Positions 6,706 through 8,821 of a DNA stretch of 8,821 nt are shown here, piece after piece. Every line of letters begins with the position of its first letter. Positions within the stretch are counted from its first letter, which is position 1. Made by a program: the position numbers and the translations under genes. Origin of the DNA: Pseudomonadota bacterium (GTDB lineage: Bacteria > Pseudomonadota > Gammaproteobacteria > Burkholderiales > Ferrovaceae); assembly GCA_021828575.1 (NCBI GenBank), contig JAJZEL010000070.1:1-8821 (forward strand), given 5' to 3'. The notes under the pieces are model-generated. The model saw nothing but the letters and a program-made list of their open reading frames with translations. It made no database searches and was not told the origin of the DNA.

Positions 6706-7822
6706 CGGCCCTGATGAGCGGCAGGTGCCAGAGACGTGCCCATCCTTCAATGGTCAGTCGTTGCACGTCAGGCTCATGCATTCCCCGGGTCCACCAGAGG
6801 TTGGCCACACTCACCAGCAGGTCGGGCGGGTCTGGCCCTGTCATGGTCAGCAGGGCCGGCAGGGTGAGCAGGTCTTCATAGCAGAACGAGAACCAGAGGC
6901 GATGCCCGTCAATCAGCCCAGCGGCCCGGTTGAACGTGATTCCTTGCCCCCAGTGGACAGTCCACCAGCGGGCCTGGATATTTTCAGGCATCCACGGACG
7001 CCATTCTGCCAGGGGAATGGGTTGCCTGGCATGGGCCACCCACCAGGTGGCGTATCCATTTCTGAATAAAGCCCCTTTCAGGCGTTCAACCCTTCGTACT
7101 TCCGCTTGCGCCCCAATGAGCACACTCCCCTTTTCCCACTTCAGGAAGGGGTCCATGGACTGCCACCAGAAGTCTTCAGCAGCGGTCCATTGCCCGGCAA
7201 TGTCTTCTGGGAGCACCAGCCGTTCTTCCTTATGCATGACAAGGGTTATCAGGGCCATGAGTTGCGACTGCCTGCGGAACTGGTCTTGAAGGGTTCCCTG
7301 CAGTCGAGGCAGATGGGTGTTGATGCCAACCCAGTGGGCGGGTGGTTCGAGCGGGACATGCACACCATTGCAGAGCAGACCGAAGGCGCACCATGTGGCA
7401 AGGCGCCGCCAGCGGTGTGACAGCAAGGCCAGCAGCAGGCCATAAGTCGCCCCAAGGCCGAGAAATCCCTGGTCAGGATAAATCCATCCGCTGATCGTCA
7501 ACGGGTGCAGCCAGCCCAGGAGTCCAAAAGGGGGAAGCACCCCCGCAGTCAGGGCAAGGAACAGGGCCCTGGCCTGAATCAGTGTGCTGGCCTCGGGTCG
7601 AGTCCAGAAAACAGTCCAGGGCAGTGTGAGCAGTCCGGCATGAAAAACCCAGACCAGCAGGTCGACACTCGCGGGGTAGCTGGGCAGGACACGGTACATG
7701 CCCAGTGGTTCTTCCCTGGCGCCCCACAGATAGCAGGCGAAGACCGCCAGAAAGCTCAGGAAACGGGTTGCTGACCGTCCCCAGACATAAGGGATCAACA
7801 GAGATAGCAACAATTCCGGCAT
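6689..7822 (-). CDS. Membrane protein with nitrilase-like domain, TraB/apolipoprotein N-acyltransferase-like
   Basis: The protein (377 residues) has the Lnt plan: hydrophobic segments at roughly 3-14, 20-34, 52-72, 86-104, 118-134 and 142-154, then a soluble nitrilase-like domain. Visible nitrilase features are LPE (Glu206), FCYED (Cys314), NLWWT (341-345) and a final RAVN (371-374). Lnt transfers a third acyl chain to lipoproteins using a Glu-Lys-Cys triad. Here the segment that should hold the lysine reads HARQPIPLAEW (264-274), with Ala/Arg instead of Lys. The ARQP, WRPW and LWWT wording resembles TraB proteins of conjugative plasmids more than true Lnt. The protein stops soon after RAVN, so the final strand and last membrane helix of Lnt are absent. 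The ATG at 7822 has no good ribosome site, and an in-frame stop at 7835-7837 rules out any long upstream extension. Function unknown; an Lnt paralogue with altered chemistry is my best guess. Confidence 0.7.
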   Translation of the reverse strand: MPELLLSLLIPYVWGRSATRFLSFLAVFACYLWGAREEPLGMYRVLPSYPASVDLLVWVFHAGLLTLPWTVFWTRPEASTLIQARALFLALTAGVLPPFGLLGWLHPLTISGWIYPDQGFLGLGATYGLLLALLSHRWRRLATWCAFGLLCNGVHVPLEPPAHWVGINTHLPRLQGTLQDQFRRQSQLMALITLVMHKEERLVLPEDIAGQWTAAEDFWWQSMDPFLKWEKGSVLIGAQAEVRRVERLKGALFRNGYATWWVAHARQPIPLAEWRPWMPENIQARWWTVHWGQGITFNRAAGLIDGHRLWFSFCYEDLLTLPALLTMTGPDPPDLLVSVANLWWTRGMHEPDVQRLTIEGWARLWHLPLIRAVNLPP

Positions 7823-7864
7823 GACACTGGAACGTTACACTCTTGTGCAATGAGCAGTCCTTCC

Positions 7865-7909
7865 AAAAAGAAAACGGCATTTGCCCTGAAGCAAATGCCG
7901 TTTCTTTTT
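7865..7909 (-). terminator. Bidirectional intrinsic terminator after malyl-CoA lyase gene
   Basis: A perfect 13-base inverted repeat (7872-7884 with 7891-7903) encloses a 6-base loop. Beyond a single bulged base the pairing continues through an A-run at 7865-7869 and a T-run at 7905-7909. Both strands therefore present a U-rich tail. Read on the minus strand it lies 28 bases after the malyl-CoA lyase stop and separates that gene from the TraB/Lnt-like gene. On the plus strand no gene in this window runs into it directly. Confidence 0.9.
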
Positions 7910-7931
7910 CTTGCAGGCTGAAGCCAGTAGG

Positions 7932-8821
7932 TCAGGCGGCAGTCATGCCCACACTGCGTGCTTTGGCCAACAGGGCTTCTGCCATGCGGATGCTGGCGAT
8001 ATCGATGAGACGACCGTCCAGCGAGACGGCCCCCTTTCCTTCCCGGGCGGCTTGAGCCATGGCATCCACGATGCGTTGCGCCTTGTTCACTTCTGCGGCC
8101 GTGGGTGTAAAAACCTGGTTGGCCAGTTCGATCTGTGAGGGATGAATGGCCCATTTCCCTTCATAGCCCAGCACTGCCACACGGTTGGCAGCAGCCACAT
8201 AGCCGTCGGGATCGCTGAAATCACCAAAAGGCCCGTCTATGGGGCGTAACCCATAGGCCCGGCAGGCCACCATCATGCGGGTTTGGGCGGCATGCCAGGG
8301 ATCAGTCCAGTAATACTGGCGCTCTCCCTGCTCATTCTTGTCGGTCAATACGCCCGAGTCCCCGTTGACGCCGCCGATTACCGTGGTGCGTGCCCGCGTG
8401 GAAGCGGCATAGTCAGCCACTCCAAAGCTCATGGCTTCAAGGCGCTTGCTGGACTGGGCAATGGCTTCCACATTGGCCATGCCCAAGGCGGTTTCAATCA
8501 GTACTTCAAATCCGATACGCCGGGTGCTGCCCGTGGCCTGCTCGATCTGGGTCACCAGCATGTCCAGGGCATATACATCCTGCGGGACACCCACTTTCGG
8601 GATCAGGATCATGTCGAGGCGAGGACAGGTTTCCACGATATCCACCACATCGCGATACATGTAGTGGGTATCCAGACCGTTGATGCGAATCATCATCGTC
8701 TTTTGACCCCAGTCCACATCGTGGAGGGCTTCGATGATGTTTTTCCTGGCCTTGGGCTTGTCATCCGGCGCAACGGCGTCTTCCAGGTCAAGGAAGATCA
8801 CATCGGCAGCCGAACGGGCTG
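7932..8821 (-). CDS. mcl: L-malyl-CoA lyase, serine-cycle type (5' end outside the window)
   Basis: A CitE/malyl-CoA lyase family enzyme that cleaves malyl-CoA to acetyl-CoA and glyoxylate, and in some organisms acts on beta-methylmalyl-CoA. The frame is open to the right edge; the residues before IFLDLEDAVAPDDK read ARSAADV, so about 30 N-terminal residues are missing. Counting from the Val codon at 8799-8801, the family motifs are RINGLDT (39-45), IPKVG (67-71), FEVLIETALGMANVEAI (98-114, metal-ligand Glu), MSFGVADYAAS (124-134, metal-ligand Asp), PIDGPFGDFSDPDGY (187-201), GKWAIHPSQI (215-224) and SLDGRLIDIASI (260-271, C-terminal catalytic Asp region). The wording is very close to the methylotroph MclA as I recall it, closer than to the Rhodobacter Mcl1 type. 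A terminator follows. Reverse-direction synthesis is possible but not decidable here. Confidence 0.92.
   Translation of the reverse strand, partial: ARSAADVIFLDLEDAVAPDDKPKARKNIIEALHDVDWGQKTMMIRINGLDTHYMYRDVVDIVETCPRLDMILIPKVGVPQDVYALDMLVTQIEQATGSTRRIGFEVLIETALGMANVEAIAQSSKRLEAMSFGVADYAASTRARTTVIGGVNGDSGVLTDKNEQGERQYYWTDPWHAAQTRMMVACRAYGLRPIDGPFGDFSDPDGYVAAANRVAVLGYEGKWAIHPSQIELANQVFTPTAAEVNKAQRIVDAMAQAAREGKGAVSLDGRLIDIASIRMAEALLAKARSVGMTAA

Noticed and set aside
6683..7069. Plus-strand open frames just after cbiX
   Set aside because: Low-complexity, Pro/Gly-rich sequence opposite a motif-bearing gene; no ribosome site or family resemblance.
7473..7880. Minus-strand frame overlapping the start of the TraB/Lnt-like gene in another frame
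   Set aside because: Its start lies inside the terminator hairpin and its sequence shows no domain, while the overlapping frame has membrane segments and nitrilase motifs.

Overview
The window looks like chromosomal DNA of a betaproteobacterium. The evidence is a sulfate-assimilation run of DUF934, an iron-sulfur CysH, CysD and a stand-alone CysN; an rpmB-rpmG pair followed by coaBC and dut; and a moderately GC-rich, tightly packed gene order. A CbbY-type phosphatase and a serine-cycle-type malyl-CoA lyase hint at autotrophic or C1 metabolism, but the species cannot be named from the sequence.

Layout, left to right. (1) About 1-3359, + strand: a sulfate-assimilation operon (DUF934, cysH, cysD, cysN) with ATGA or TGATG overlaps or short gaps. 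It makes APS with CysDN and reduces it directly to sulfite with an APS-reductase-type CysH, so no APS kinase is needed. (2) 3386-4108, +: a CbbY-like HAD phosphatase riding on the end of the cys operon. (3) 4177-4571, +: ribosomal proteins L28 and L33, with a candidate promoter in front and a strong intrinsic terminator behind. (4) 4663-6705, +: coaBC, dut and cbiX overlap one another. coaBC has a perfect TATAAT placed so that its transcript may be leaderless. CbiX probably supplies a metal-charged tetrapyrrole; siroheme for sulfite reductase would link it back to region 1. (5) 6689-7822, - strand: a membrane protein with a nitrilase-like domain, related to Lnt and to conjugal-transfer TraB proteins. 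It meets cbiX tail to tail with a 17-base overlap and appears to lack the canonical catalytic lysine. (6) 7865-7909: a near-perfect hairpin terminator with T-runs on both strands. (7) 7932 to the right edge, - strand: malyl-CoA lyase, cut off at its N-terminus by the window end.

Most of the window is ordinary housekeeping and sulfur-assimilation DNA. I see no mobile element, CRISPR array, tRNA or rRNA, and no convincing new multi-gene system. The points most worth a second look are the divergent TraB/Lnt-like protein, the possible leaderless coaBC transcript, the missing front of the DUF934 gene, and the placement of CbbY and malyl-CoA lyase.
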